Assembly: GCA_021773975.1 (NCBI GenBank) | Contig: JAJFJN010000038.1 | Location: 186,001-250,000 of the forward strand | DNA: 64,000 bases | Origin: Gammaproteobacteria bacterium | GTDB lineage: Bacteria; Pseudomonadota; Gammaproteobacteria; Chromatiales; Chromatiaceae | Direction: 5' to 3' | Part shown: one piece after another, positions 55,431 through 64,000 of the stretch | Numbering within the stretch: position 1 is the first letter of the stretch | How the letters are laid out: each line of letters starts with the position of its first letter | Notes under the pieces: model-generated | What the model was told of the DNA's origin: nothing | Databases searched by the model: none | The model's input: the letters and a program-made list of their open reading frames with translations, nothing else | Position numbers and translations under genes: made by a program

Positions 55431-55775
55431 ATGGAGCTATCTGAAGCAACAAAAATTGTCCGGTTGTTATTGGAAGGAATTGATCCTGAAACAGGAGAGG
55501 TTCTAGAAAAAGAAAATACATTTAATAACCCTCAAGTTGTAAGAGCGCTATTTGTTGCAGTAAATGCATTGGAAAGAGTTAAAAAGATTGAAAGTAGAAA
55601 AAGTGATCTTCCAGGTAATTCGGGCAAGGCATGGACAGCTGAAGAAGATGAAAGTCTAATTAATGCCTTTGATAAAGGAAAAAATATTAATGAATTAGCT
55701 ACGATTCATATAAGAACAAAGGGAGCCATTTCTACCCGTTTAATGCGTTTAGGCAAAATAAATGAAAGATCATAA
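55431..55775 (+). CDS. small protein with C-terminal HTH-like domain, unknown function
   Basis: 114 residues, AT-rich gene. The N-terminal half is helical and acidic (MELSEATKIVRLLLEGIDPE, NNPQVVRALFVAVNALERVK). The C-terminal half, AWTAEEDESLINAFDKGKNI with ELATIHIRTKGAISTRLMRL, has the Myb/SANT-like helix pattern seen in small bacterial proteins with DNA- or complex-binding roles. No partner is adjacent on the same strand; it directly precedes the attC-like site at 55787, so it could be an integron cassette gene. Confidence 0.6.
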   Translation: MELSEATKIVRLLLEGIDPETGEVLEKENTFNNPQVVRALFVAVNALERVKKIESRKSDLPGNSGKAWTAEEDESLINAFDKGKNINELATIHIRTKGAISTRLMRLGKINERS

Positions 55776-55786
55776 CTTTATAAAAA

Positions 55787-55854
55787 GTAAATCAACCTGA
55801 CATTTTGTTCGCTAGCGCTCTCAAAATGACAGGTTATTTACGGCGTTAGATGCC
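55787..55854 (+). repeat. attC-like site A (left border of the ccdAB segment)
   Basis: Long imperfect palindrome: left arm 55787-55807 (GTAAATCAACCTGACATTTTG), loop, right arm 55822-55841 (CAAAATGACAGGTTATTTAC), pairing with one extra unpaired base (C) and one mismatch, a hallmark of integron attC sites. Three bases after the right arm comes GTTAGATGCC (55845-55854), fitting the GTTRRRY core. The opposite core (RYYYAAC) is not convincing. The core overlaps the ccdB stop codon. Confidence 0.5.
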
Positions 55855-56163
55855 AGAAATAAGCATATCAATTGCAGCAAGGATTTCGTAACGAAAGTCT
55901 TCTAGAGATGTTACCTCTGTCTTCAATATTGATTTTGGTACAGAGGTCATTTGGTGAGTTAGTAAAACAAAGTTGCCTTCATCAAGGCGTATTACAGGAC
56001 ACAACTTTTTTACATCTGTATTTTGCAATGCCGTATGTGGTGATAATGGAATAACAAGCCGAGAATTTAAATCACTGAGCAGTGAGTTTTGGATGTCAAT
56101 AAAATAAGGGTAAGTGCTATTCGAAGAGCTATCCTCGTTTCGATAAAGTATAAATTGGCTCAT
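55846..56163 (-). CDS. ccdB: CcdB family toxin
   Basis: 105 residues. SQFILYRNEDSSSNSTYPYF, IDIQNSLLSDLNSRLVIPLS, VIRLDEGNFVLLTHQMTSVP and LEDFRYEILAAIDMLISGI match CcdB, a gyrase poison whose C-terminal three residues (here SGI; classic WGI) contact GyrA. The Trp of the classic WGI end is replaced by Ser, which may weaken activity. The ATG overlaps the ccdA stop by one base (TAATG). The stop codon lies inside the attC-like core. Confidence 0.9.
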   Translation of the reverse strand: MSQFILYRNEDSSSNSTYPYFIDIQNSLLSDLNSRLVIPLSPHTALQNTDVKKLCPVIRLDEGNFVLLTHQMTSVPKSILKTEVTSLEDFRYEILAAIDMLISGI

Positions 56164-56408
56164 TAGAAAGCCCTATAGTTATCTGAGAACAGACCGTTGT
56201 TGTTAGCTAACTTATTTAAGGAATTTATGGCTTTTTTGTTATCTCTTAACCAAGCTTGTCGTTCAGCGGCTCGCAATTCACTTTCCAAGGCTTGCTCAAG
56301 TGTGGCTGATAAATTGATCTTCAGCTCTCTTGCCTTAGATAGTAAATCACTGTTTATACTAAGGTTAGTGGCTTTTTTTGTTGCATTTTCGTCATATATG
56401 CGCAGCAT
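56163..56408 (-). CDS. ccdA: CcdA family antitoxin
   Basis: 81 residues from the ATG at 56408, which has AAAGGG eight bases upstream; an in-frame ATG at 56429 is less likely. LRIYDENATKKATNLSINSD, LLSKARELKINLSATLEQAL (ribbon-helix-helix DNA-binding part), WLRDNKKAINSLNKLANNNG and LFSDNYRAF (toxin-binding tail) match CcdA. It neutralises CcdB and autoregulates the operon. The pair lies between two attC-like sites. Confidence 0.92.
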   Translation of the reverse strand: MLRIYDENATKKATNLSINSDLLSKARELKINLSATLEQALESELRAAERQAWLRDNKKAINSLNKLANNNGLFSDNYRAF

Positions 56409-56471
56409 GAAATGTACCCTTTGTGTCATATGCGTATTAAGTGTGCGTATTCTTAATATAGCAGGTAAAAT

Positions 56472-56543
56472 GGCATCTAACGAATAAGGTTAGATGGTGG
56501 TTCGTGTGCAGCGCGAAGCCACAATCTGAACCGTTTGTTGGAC
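56472..56543 (-). repeat. attC-like site B (right border of the ccdAB segment)
   Basis: On the minus strand: GTCCAAC (R'' core, RYYYAAC), AAAC, an imperfect arm GGTTCAGATTGTGGCTTC, loop GCGCTGCACAC, arm GAACCACCATCTAACC, TTATTC, then GTTAGAT (R' core, GTTRRRY) and GCC. The arms pair except for two extra bases in one arm and one mismatch, as expected of attC. It follows the IS91 remnant and precedes ccdA by about 64 bases. Confidence 0.6.
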
Positions 56544-56607
56544 AAGCCCGTTGATTGTGAAATACCTTTACTCTTTATGAAAATATCTTTTTGACATCTG
56601 TTTGTTC

Positions 56608-56922
56608 TCAAGAACTACAGGTTAACTGGGGTCGCTTTTTGACCCAGGCCAATGCGCGATGGGGATCCAGTTTGAGCAGATACTGTAACAACTGAATCAG
56701 TCGCTTGCTGTTCGGGTGCAGAAAACCAAAATTCCTGGCCCGTCTAAATCCCTTGGGCAAGACATGCTGAAGGACCAGCCACAAAAACTCTGCACCCGTG
56801 ACGTCTTGAGCTTGATTTTCTTTGTTTTACTCTCTTTGTATCGGAAGGTTACTTTCCCATTTGCACAGGCAACAATATCTTTTTCCTGGACTACGCCACG
56901 ATAGAGCAGCTTAGTGATCCAT
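56608..56922 (-). pseudogene. IS91-family transposase remnant, C-terminal part, frameshifted
   Basis: Minus strand from about 56922 reads KLLYRGVVQEKDIVACANGK and VTFRYKESKTKKIK, then a frameshift near 56803, then VTGAEFLWLVLQHVLPKGFR, RARNFGFLHPNSKRLIQLLQ and LDPHRALAWVKKRPQLTC before a stop. These are the C-terminal blocks of IS91-type Y2 transposases. The catalytic N-terminal half is absent. The remaining sequence up to 57117 shows no gene. Confidence 0.8.
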
Positions 56923-57117
56923 CTATGTTATAACCAACTGATAAATAGAGCGATTAGAGGTAATTTTTCCATCGTTGATAGCATGTCATTTTCCAATCAA
57001 CCACCCTTATTTGATAGGAGCTTGGAAATAACCATGGGGCCATGAATGTGAGCAAATGGAGAGTGTAAAATTTACTGGCACCTGTATGGTGCGCATGTTT
57101 TATCTGGCGGATAGTAC

Positions 57118-58326
57118 TTATTTTAGTTTTTCTTTGGCGGCTTCAAGTGCAGCCGTCATGCCCAAATCCAGCTTTTTATTGGCATAGCTGACCAATGGCA
57201 GAACAGAGCGCATAAGGCTGCTCAGCTGATCTGAACTAATGGCACTCTCTACCCCAGCTTCAATCTGGGCAATGGCCTGGATAATCTCCATGCCGAGCGG
57301 ATTTTCATCCGTCGCCCTTCGTATCTGCTCAGCGGGAGCCTCTTGACTCACTGGAGTCTCTTCACGAGCAGGAGCACCGGTACCTCCACTCAGAGAACGA
57401 ACCACGTTATCACCTGTGCTCACCATGCTACTACCGCCACTGGCAATGGCCTTATTTAGAGCGCCCTCTGCCTGTTCAACCAACAGGGTAAAGCTGGCAC
57501 AACCCTGTTCAGGATCAACCCCTGCCACTCCAGCACTGATCTGAACATTTAACGGTTTACCTTCCACCCGCAACCCTAACGAGTTGATCTTTTCACAGAT
57601 ACGCTCAATAGAACGTAAGCTACCTACTCGGTTGGTCAAGGGCAGAATAAGCGCAAATCTGGCTGTAGCGATACGGGCACAGAGATCCTCTTTACGCAGA
57701 CTACCTGTAATGGTTTGGCTAATTTTAAGCAATACCCGCGCTGCATTCTGTTTACCACAGGTATTGATGAGATCCATAAAATGGTCGACCTCAATCAGTG
57801 CAACCGCCAGCTCTGTCTCATGGCGCACTGCTAGCGATAGATCCTTTTCACCATGGGTAAAAAAGAACTGCTTATTGGCAAGCCCCGTTAGCTTATCCTG
57901 TTCCAGCTTACCTTCTACTTCAGCCAACTTTTGACTATAGCCAATATAGGCTGCCGCCCGATTCTTCAGGGTGACACTATCAAATGGTTTGATGATGAAA
58001 TCGGTCGCACCCAGATTCAGCACCTCTGCCCTGGTGTCATCATCATCATCCTTTCCTGTGATGATAATGACGGGCAGATTTAATAAACGCTGATCATCCG
58101 AACCACGAATCAGGCCCAGCAGCTCATAGCCATCGGAGCCGTCCATCTGAAGATCAGAGAATACGGCTACAATATTTTTATTCTGCTGCAGTATCTCCCA
58201 AGCCTCCAAACCATTGCAGGCTTCATGCACCGTATAACCATTCCTCAGGATCTTGCTTGCTGCCCAACGGATTACCTTGGAGTCATCGACTATTAGAATC
58301 TCTGCTTTTGAAGCTTCACTATTCAC
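57118..58326 (-). CDS. response regulator with degenerate GGDEF-like domain
   Basis: 402 residues from a GTG start. REC domain 1-130: AEILIVDDSKVIRWAASKIL (acidic pocket), VAVFSDLQMDGSDGYELLGL (phospho-Asp), IIITGKDDDDDTRAEVL and FIIKPFDSVTL (Lys). A GGDEF-fold domain of ~160 residues follows (DKLTGLANKQFFFTHGEKDL, VALIEVDHFMDLI) but the active-site GG(D/E)EF reads ARIATARFALILP, so cyclase activity is not expected. The C-terminal 110 residues are unusual: Gly/Ser/Glu-rich, then helical. No histidine kinase lies beside it. Confidence 0.85.
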   Translation of the reverse strand: MNSEASKAEILIVDDSKVIRWAASKILRNGYTVHEACNGLEAWEILQQNKNIVAVFSDLQMDGSDGYELLGLIRGSDDQRLLNLPVIIITGKDDDDDTRAEVLNLGATDFIIKPFDSVTLKNRAAAYIGYSQKLAEVEGKLEQDKLTGLANKQFFFTHGEKDLSLAVRHETELAVALIEVDHFMDLINTCGKQNAARVLLKISQTITGSLRKEDLCARIATARFALILPLTNRVGSLRSIERICEKINSLGLRVEGKPLNVQISAGVAGVDPEQGCASFTLLVEQAEGALNKAIASGGSSMVSTGDNVVRSLSGGTGAPAREETPVSQEAPAEQIRRATDENPLGMEIIQAIAQIEAGVESAISSDQLSSLMRSVLPLVSYANKKLDLGMTAALEAAKEKLK

Positions 58327-58385
58327 GGATTAGCTCTCTTTTTTATAATTACCCTGAAAGTATAGTCGGCCGCTTTGTCCTTCAC

Positions 58386-59684
58386 TCAAGCATTACTCGT
58401 TTGTGCTTTCTCCACAGCCCGTCGAATATAACGCACACCTACCGTTACAAGCAGCGCAATCACAGGGATGGAGATACCAATCACCAATGCAGGATTAATA
58501 GGCAAACCCATCTCTTTACCGGCTTTAGCAATATAGCCCACCAAACTTGCAGCGTAGTATGTAATAGCAGCTACAGAGAGCCCTTCAACTGTCTCTTGCA
58601 AGCGCAGCTGAAGCTTGGCGCGGCGATCCATCGATTCAAGCAGGATTTGGTTTTGACGCTCCAGCGCAATCTCCACCCGGGTACGCAGCAGTTGGCTGGC
58701 ACGAGCAATACGTTTAGAGAGCGTGATTTGGCGGCGCTCAACAGCAGAACAGGTATTCATGGCGGGTTCCAACCGTCGATCCATAAATTCAGCCAGCGTC
58801 TGAATACCCCGAATACGCTCCTCCCTTAGCTCATTGATACGCAGCCCAACCAGGCGAAAGTACGCTTGAGAGGCACTGAGTCGAAACTGAGTTGATGACT
58901 GACTGTGCTCAACCTCAGCAGCAAGCATTGTCAGATTGTCCAACAGATCGGCTTCGTTACTACTCGCCTGAGACATCTCTGTTGTAATACACAGTAGGCG
59001 CTGATCTGCATCAGTCAGCTGGGGTATCAACCTTCTGGCAATAGGAAAGGTCAATAGCGCCATCATACGATAGACCTCTATCTCAAACATGCGTTGCAGC
59101 AGGCGACCTAATTGGCGAGAGCGCAATCGACGATCATAAATAAGGATACGACCAAAGCCATCAGAATGGATGCGGAAATCAGTAAATACCTGAGCAGCAC
59201 CACCGGAAACATCTGACCCAATCAGTGTATTGTCACTAAACAGGGGAGAGATAACATCCAGGTCTGCGCCCTGTTCATCACTCTGCACAATCGTTGCATG
59301 GGTGCCAACAATCAGCTGTCCAGGCAGTGATTTTAGCCACTCAGCTGGCACGAGCGCCAGTGCCGTCTCAGTAAAGGCATCATTAAATGGGCCATGCACA
59401 TAGAAGGTATAGGTACTGAACTCACCATGCTGCTCCCAACGCAGCCGAAAAGGGCCGAGATCTGCAACAAAATGATCTGCCCCAGCTGCTGGAGGGGGCT
59501 GGATATAACGCTCACACAAGACCGCAAGTGCCTCCCGCTCTTCCACCCGCTGCTCAGCTGTCATCATAAGCGCAATATGGCTGGTGCGTTCTGGGGCATA
59601 GAGGGATGTGCAAGGTCGAGCATGAACCTCGTTATTCAGTAGGTAACGTTGGGGGTGATTGGGGGGAAGAGAGAATGTAGTCAT
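58386..59684 (-). CDS. DUF3422 family membrane protein
   Basis: 432 residues. LNNEVHARPCTSLYAPERTS near the N-terminus and ERRQITLSKRIARASQLLRT with LLESMDRRAKLQLRLQETVE further on are conserved in the family. Two C-terminal membrane segments (SVAAITYYAASLVGYI and ALVIGISIPVIALLVTVGV) anchor a long cytosolic part. Biochemical function unknown. Starts 8 bases after the end of no other gene; the retropepsin-like gene below begins a separate frame. Confidence 0.85.
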   Translation of the reverse strand: MTTFSLPPNHPQRYLLNNEVHARPCTSLYAPERTSHIALMMTAEQRVEEREALAVLCERYIQPPPAAGADHFVADLGPFRLRWEQHGEFSTYTFYVHGPFNDAFTETALALVPAEWLKSLPGQLIVGTHATIVQSDEQGADLDVISPLFSDNTLIGSDVSGGAAQVFTDFRIHSDGFGRILIYDRRLRSRQLGRLLQRMFEIEVYRMMALLTFPIARRLIPQLTDADQRLLCITTEMSQASSNEADLLDNLTMLAAEVEHSQSSTQFRLSASQAYFRLVGLRINELREERIRGIQTLAEFMDRRLEPAMNTCSAVERRQITLSKRIARASQLLRTRVEIALERQNQILLESMDRRAKLQLRLQETVEGLSVAAITYYAASLVGYIAKAGKEMGLPINPALVIGISIPVIALLVTVGVRYIRRAVEKAQTSNA

Positions 59685-59691
59685 AGATGAT

Positions 59692-60789
59692 TTATTGCGT
59701 CATATATTTGGTTGGATTTTTCAATAAGAGCAGCTTACCCTCATCTTGATTTATATCAATATTAAAGTGGTTTAGGAAGCTTAGCCCTAACAGCCCATCA
59801 AAGCCGTTCAGCTCATTCAACACCACAGCTGGCACCTGCTCCACCAAGGCACCCTGGAGATTAACGGCATTTAAAATAACCATGGGCACCTGAATCATGC
59901 CATTGGCTGTACTGATCTGAATAGTAGGCTGATCAGATGAAATGGTTACACCCAATTTCTGCGCTACATCTAGAGAGATTGCTGTAAATGAAGCACCTGT
60001 ATCCAGAATAAAGCGAAAGCTTTGAGGGAGATTATTCAGCTTCACATCCACATTCAACGCCCGGCCATGATCTGAGATGGGCAGTTCAACCAACCCTGGA
60101 TTCTCCAACCGTTGTTTAGCCGCATCAATCAGCGGCTGAAGTATCGGGCTCTGGGTATGATCCAGTTGCAATGCATACGCTAGATTGGTGATGGCATCAG
60201 CATATTCTTCATGCGTGTAATAGACTCGCCCAAGCAGCATGTAGTAGTTGGCAAAACCCGGATCATTGATGATCTCTTCCGAGAGTATCTGCACCTTTTC
60301 GTTGAAGCTCAATGCATCAACCTGAGCATTGATAAGGGCGGTAACCACCTGCCGAATCATCAGGTAAACCTGTGCGGTAATGGTGGGATCAACCTCAAGT
60401 GCCTGATGTAAAGTAGCTCTGGCTTGCTTGAAATTTTTACGTCGTTGATAAAGTTCTGCTAGCAAAACCAAGCGGTGGGCACTGATGCCAAACTGCTGTT
60501 GTGCCTCTGCCAACAGATCAAATGCCTTGCTGAGTTCTTTGTTTGATACTGCTTCACGGATCAATAAAAGATAGCCAGATTCACTCTTGGAAAGTGGCTT
60601 ACTTTGTTGAGAGATAAGCGCTGGCTGGGTTGAGGCAGCTTGATAGACTGGCAGCTTATGAATGCCAGTAATCTGTGCTGTAGGTTGAATAATCTCAGTT
60701 TTTACCGACTGAGGCTGAAGATAGCGTGCCACCCCATAGCCAACACTTGCACCCAAAATAAAGATTGGCAGCCAGCGAAATGAAATCAA
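59692..60789 (-). CDS. TPR and retropepsin-like aspartic protease-domain protein
   Basis: 365 residues. N-terminal membrane anchor (FRWLPIFILGASVGYGVARY), TPR-like helices (~70-225: AFDLLAEAQQQFGISAHRLV, ANYYMLLGRVYYTHEEYADA) and a C-terminal clan AA domain: QSFRFILDTGASFTAISLDV (catalytic DTGAS) and FDGLLGLSFLNHFNIDI (the partner flap). One catalytic Asp per chain is expected, as it should dimerise. Periplasmic protease-like proteins of this layout are widespread but uncharacterised. Start is TTG at 60789; AGG lies 8 bases upstream. 8 bases before the DUF3422 gene start. Confidence 0.82.
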   Translation of the reverse strand: MISFRWLPIFILGASVGYGVARYLQPQSVKTEIIQPTAQITGIHKLPVYQAASTQPALISQQSKPLSKSESGYLLLIREAVSNKELSKAFDLLAEAQQQFGISAHRLVLLAELYQRRKNFKQARATLHQALEVDPTITAQVYLMIRQVVTALINAQVDALSFNEKVQILSEEIINDPGFANYYMLLGRVYYTHEEYADAITNLAYALQLDHTQSPILQPLIDAAKQRLENPGLVELPISDHGRALNVDVKLNNLPQSFRFILDTGASFTAISLDVAQKLGVTISSDQPTIQISTANGMIQVPMVILNAVNLQGALVEQVPAVVLNELNGFDGLLGLSFLNHFNIDINQDEGKLLLLKNPTKYMTQ

Positions 60790-60831
60790 TTTTTTAACCT
60801 AAATTTAATCATGCAAGAAAAACCCGTATAT

Positions 60832-63252
60832 TTAATCCAGTACGGTTAAAGGTAGTCCAAGATTAAGGGGCTCTGGTGGCAGACAGATGCGATCATCACA
60901 AGCCTGTAGATTCAGCTTGAGCGGGAGAGCCAATGGCTCTTCTGCCTGCTTATTATCCTGCTGTTTTAGCTCAGCTCGGAGGGTAAGGGTGTTTTCATAT
61001 AACGCCAGTGGCTCACGTTGAAAACCCAGGCTTTTGGTCTCAGGGAGAGGATAGATCACTGCCCCCAATTGCCAATTTGATGCGGCCTCACCCAACTCCA
61101 GTGCAGTAGGGATCAAATAATCCTGCAACGGTTTATGGGCATTAAGATGCCAATTAGGGGCGATATTGATATCGACTACCAGCCAATTTTTTCCCTCCAC
61201 ATCCCTTGTCACCTGAGCCTTTGCCTGCACGACACCGCGCCCGGCATATTGGTGAGCACCCAGCTCCCCTCTTAAAAGCTCATCTGCTGCTGTCAGCATA
61301 TAGGCATACCCCACTGGTCGACGATTGATCAGCCCGGCAAAGGCCACCAGCGTGGCATTGGCCTTAATGCCATACGCCAACGTACCCGCCCGTTTATCCA
61401 ACATGGCCAATACCCGTAGTGCCACAGAGTTGCCTGATGGGGTGGCATCATCACTGCTATCCTTTGGGCGACCCATGGAGGCAAGTTCATCAACAGCGCT
61501 GTTCATATAGAAGCCGCCACGCTCCTGATCCCAGAATTTGCTCAACATAGCATCTGTAATTTGGCGAGCTTGATCCAGCCATTGGTGATTATGGGTGGCA
61601 TCGTAAAGATGCAACAGACCTTCAGCAAAATAGGCATGATCATCCTGAGCGGCCGAAACGGATGAGCTGCCATTCAGATAGACCCGCAGCAGCCCCTCTT
61701 TAGCACGGTGATTTTTGCTCCAGATAAACTCAGCCGCCTGGGTTGCAGCATTCAGATAACGGGGTTCAGAAAATAGATCCCCTGCCATTGCCAGTGTGGT
61801 GATCATCATGCCATTCCAGGCAGTGATCACCTTGTCATCCCGCAGTGGGTGAATACGTTGTTCCCGCACCAGTCGGAGCTGTTCACGAATCCGGTCGAGT
61901 GATTTTAATAAGCGAGGCAGAGGCTGTTTTGTTTGCTTGGCGTAGCGATCAAGGGCAATCGACAGGTTCAGGATATTACTGCCCTCAAAGTTGCCGTTAG
62001 CCGTTATGCCAAACAGATCAATTGCCAGTTTGGCATCTTCTGGGGATAGCGCCTGTTGGATCTGCTGCTTGCTCCAGAGAAAAAACAGCCCCTCCTCCCC
62101 ATCGCTGTCTGCATCGGTTGCGGAGTAAAAGGCACCTTCGGATAACGTCATATCTCGCAAAACATAATCCAGGGTTTCACGTGCCACACGTTCATAGAGC
62201 GGGTTGCCGGTCAACCGCCAGGCCAACAGGTAAGCGCGTGCCAAATGCGCCTGGTTGTAGAGCATCTTTTCAAAGTGGGGGATCAGCCAATTCTCATCTG
62301 TAGCATAACGATGAAAGCCTCCACCGATCTGATCATAGATGCCCCCCTGTGCCATCGCCTTAAGGCTGGTTTCAACCGCAGCCAGTGCTTCCCTGTTATT
62401 GTGGCGTTCGGCTCTCTCCAATAATAGAAAAAGCTCCGACTCATGCGGGAATTTTGGCGCTGGGCTAAACCCCCCTTTAAGCTTGTCATGGCCACTGAGA
62501 ATGGCTATTACAGCCTGTTGAACAGCCGTCTCCCCCAATTTACTGGCCGCACCTTCTCCTGCATTGATCTGTGCAACCGTGCGCGCTACCTCATCAGCCT
62601 GTTTACGCAGCCCCTCCTCCTGCTGACCCCAAACCTCATTGACCTGACGGAGTAGCTGGGCAAATTGTGGCTGAGGAAAATAGGTGCCACCAAAGAAGGT
62701 CTTACCTTCGGGTGTAAGAAAGCTAGACATAGGCCAGCCGCCACTTTTATTCAGCAACATTACAGCCGTCATATAGATTTTATCCACATCAGGATTGCGC
62801 TCCCGATCAACCTTGATGGCGACAAAATACCTGTTTAACAGCGCGGCAATTTCAGGGTCATCAAAACTCTCCTCCTCCATCACATGACACCAGTGACAGG
62901 TGGAGTAACCGATAGAGAGAAAGATAGGCTTGTTCTCTCGCTTAGCTTTTTCAAATGCCTCTTTGCCCCACGAGTACCAATTTACCGGGTTATGGGCATG
63001 CTGTTGCAGATAGGGTGAATCTTCCAAAATCAGACGATTGGTGTATTTGGGGCTGCCATCCGCTTGCAAATGCCGCGTTCTGGGCTGGTAATCTGCCCCC
63101 ATGGCACTCAGCGCTGCCATTAATTGCTGCTGCAACGCAGCGGAGTAGGTTACATAGGCCATCGGTGACTCATTCATTGTCCCTGCTCCTGCGTAGAACG
63201 ATAAGGGGATTAGTAGGGAAAACAGAAAAATACGGCAACGCAATTTCAGCAC
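60832..63252 (-). CDS. thioredoxin-domain DUF255 protein with C-terminal DsbD-alpha-like domain
   Basis: 806 residues from a GTG start, with a signal peptide ([16 protein letters not shown]). Residues ~70-240: thioredoxin-like domain, [38 protein letters not shown] with the CHWCH site. Residues ~240-650: (alpha/alpha) barrel with [20 protein letters not shown] and [20 protein letters not shown] (spermatogenesis-associated-20/YyaL family). The C-terminal ~130 residues resemble the N-terminal domain of DsbD ([20 protein letters not shown], two cysteines). A periplasmic disulfide or thiol-handling role is inferred; the barrel substrate is unknown. Confidence 0.85.
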   Translation of the reverse strand: MLKLRCRIFLFSLLIPLSFYAGAGTMNESPMAYVTYSAALQQQLMAALSAMGADYQPRTRHLQADGSPKYTNRLILEDSPYLQQHAHNPVNWYSWGKEAFEKAKRENKPIFLSIGYSTCHWCHVMEEESFDDPEIAALLNRYFVAIKVDRERNPDVDKIYMTAVMLLNKSGGWPMSSFLTPEGKTFFGGTYFPQPQFAQLLRQVNEVWGQQEEGLRKQADEVARTVAQINAGEGAASKLGETAVQQAVIAILSGHDKLKGGFSPAPKFPHESELFLLLERAERHNNREALAAVETSLKAMAQGGIYDQIGGGFHRYATDENWLIPHFEKMLYNQAHLARAYLLAWRLTGNPLYERVARETLDYVLRDMTLSEGAFYSATDADSDGEEGLFFLWSKQQIQQALSPEDAKLAIDLFGITANGNFEGSNILNLSIALDRYAKQTKQPLPRLLKSLDRIREQLRLVREQRIHPLRDDKVITAWNGMMITTLAMAGDLFSEPRYLNAATQAAEFIWSKNHRAKEGLLRVYLNGSSSVSAAQDDHAYFAEGLLHLYDATHNHQWLDQARQITDAMLSKFWDQERGGFYMNSAVDELASMGRPKDSSDDATPSGNSVALRVLAMLDKRAGTLAYGIKANATLVAFAGLINRRPVGYAYMLTAADELLRGELGAHQYAGRGVVQAKAQVTRDVEGKNWLVVDINIAPNWHLNAHKPLQDYLIPTALELGEAASNWQLGAVIYPLPETKSLGFQREPLALYENTLTLRAELKQQDNKQAEEPLALPLKLNLQACDDRICLPPEPLNLGLPLTVLD

Positions 63253-63377
63253 GACAAAACTCTCATCAGGAGTAACAGTGGCAGCGATATGCCAATGCTG
63301 TAGACAAGCTAAGCGGGTGATGATGGCTCATTCCATTTTGCCAAAATAGAGCAGATTAAGAAAAATCACTCAGAGAT

Positions 63378-63405
63378 GCAGAGAGTGGCCGCAACCACTC
63401 TCTGC
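63378..63405 (-). terminator. terminator-like hairpin after dsbA
   Basis: GCAGAGAGTGG (63378-63388), loop CCGCAA, CCACTCTCTGC (63395-63405): a perfect 11-base stem ending 14 bases below the dsbA stop. On the minus strand ATCTCTGAGTGATTTTTCTT follows, a moderate T-run. Confidence 0.7.
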
Positions 63406-63419
63406 CATAGAGATAAATA

Positions 63420-64000
63420 CTATTTAGCACCCTCTTTTGCTACCAATGCATTGATCACCTGTAGCAAACGCGCTTCACCGCCCGCCTTGTGAGCACTAGT
63501 ACGATACTTACCATTTACAATCACAGCAGGAACACCGCTGATGCCATAACGCCGGGTCATCTGTTTTGCCCGGTTAGCCTTGGTAGTCACCGCAAAGGAG
63601 TTGTAGGTTTTAAGAAATTCAGCCCGATCAACACCCAGCTCAGCAAAGAAATCCGCAATGGTTTCTTCGGTATATAATTTGCGCTTTTGAGCGTGCAGGG
63701 CATCAAATAGTGGCTTATGCACTTTATCAAAAATACCCATCGCTTCTGCCGCGTAAAAAGCTTTAGCATGAATCATCCAGCCAGCACTGAAGACTGCTGG
63801 CAGACGAATATAGGTTGCATTAGCTGGCTTCTTTTCCAGCCATTGATCAATAAAAGGTTCAAGCTTGTAACAGTGTGGACAGCCATACCAAAACAACTCC
63901 AGCACTTCGACTTTTTCACCCGTTTGCGTGGGTTGCGGCTTACCCATCACCTCATATTCAACACCTGCTTTAAAAGCCCCTGCGTCATTAGGGCCAGCAA
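63420..64000 (-). CDS. dsbA: thiol:disulfide interchange protein DsbA, 5' end outside window
   Basis: 194 residues visible; the frame is open to the right edge, so the signal peptide and start are missing. Visible from AGPNDAGAFKAGVEYEVMGK onward; ELFWYGCPHCYKLEPFID holds the CPHC active site and ISGVPAVIVNGKYRTSA the cis-proline loop. It introduces disulfides into periplasmic proteins. An internal GTG at 63950 gives a shorter frame but would omit family sequence upstream, so it is not the start. Terminated by the hairpin at 63378-63405. Confidence 0.93.
   Translation of the reverse strand, partial: AGPNDAGAFKAGVEYEVMGKPQPTQTGEKVEVLELFWYGCPHCYKLEPFIDQWLEKKPANATYIRLPAVFSAGWMIHAKAFYAAEAMGIFDKVHKPLFDALHAQKRKLYTEETIADFFAELGVDRAEFLKTYNSFAVTTKANRAKQMTRRYGISGVPAVIVNGKYRTSAHKAGGEARLLQVINALVAKEGAK

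Overview
The window reads as ordinary chromosome of a gammaproteobacterium of roughly 50% GC. The evidence is gene order. ilvE-waaF-waaC-waaG-waaP beside glnE, with LPS-core kinases and a carbamoyltransferase, matches the Pseudomonas-type LPS core locus. rsmI/lpoA-yraN-diaA-dolP matches the Escherichia coli order. gpmI, an EnvC-like factor, a CtpA protease and a YibQ-like deacetylase form a run, with a YibN-like rhodanese, secB and gpsA next to it. Genus and species cannot be fixed from this sequence. No rRNA, tRNA or CRISPR array was seen.

Layout. 1-18 kb is a surface-glycan region: a CDP-deoxyhexose operon (rfbF, rfbG, a C-methyltransferase, the start of an rmlC-like gene) on the minus strand; a plus-strand run of a glycosyltransferase, two methyltransferases and two LPS-kinase-type genes, one with two kinase domains in one chain; a decayed IS1380-family transposase; then a minus-strand LPS core block (GT-C-like membrane protein, kinase, carbamoyltransferase, waaP, waaG, waaC, waaF, a small zinc protein). 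Several genes here are visibly AT-richer than their neighbours. 18-24 kb holds ilvE, glnE, a gene of unknown function and ubiD. 24-26 kb holds a winged-helix/GHKL/STAS-like protein preceded by three 22-bp-spaced repeats, and a DJ-1 protein. 26-40 kb is housekeeping: cell-envelope division factors, gpmI, secB, gpsA, trmL, a class 1B-like dihydroorotate dehydrogenase, an S1-type RNA-binding protein, lgt, thyA, arginase, an ornithine cyclodeaminase-like enzyme and folA. 40-48 kb has a lipoprotein, an orphan FliW, a GlcD-like oxidase and the dolP/diaA/yraN/lpoA/rsmI block. 48-57 kb is the most plastic part: a thrombospondin-type-3 exported protein, a relic that joins the start of hyuB to the end of rsmI, a diguanylate cyclase behind a candidate cyclic-di-GMP-I riboswitch, hyuB, an asparagine synthase-like amidotransferase, a ccdAB toxin-antitoxin pair between two attC-like sites, and an IS91-family remnant. 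57-64 kb holds a response regulator with a degenerate GGDEF domain, a DUF3422 protein, a retropepsin-like protease, a large thioredoxin-fold (DUF255) protein and a partial dsbA.

How the genes work together. The largest theme is lipopolysaccharide: sugar nucleotide synthesis, inner-core heptose transfer (WaaC, WaaF), outer-core glucose transfer (WaaG), core phosphorylation (WaaP and relatives) and probable carbamoylation. A second theme is envelope and redox maintenance (EnvC, CtpA, LpoA, DolP, Lgt, DsbA, DUF255). Two local tandem duplications have left readable scars, at 25.9-26.2 kb and 47.4-51.9 kb. No clearly new multi-gene system was established. The best leads are the riboswitch-cyclase pair, the duplication scars, the attC-flanked ccdAB cassette, the repeat-preceded GHKL/STAS-like regulator and the tandem-domain kinase.
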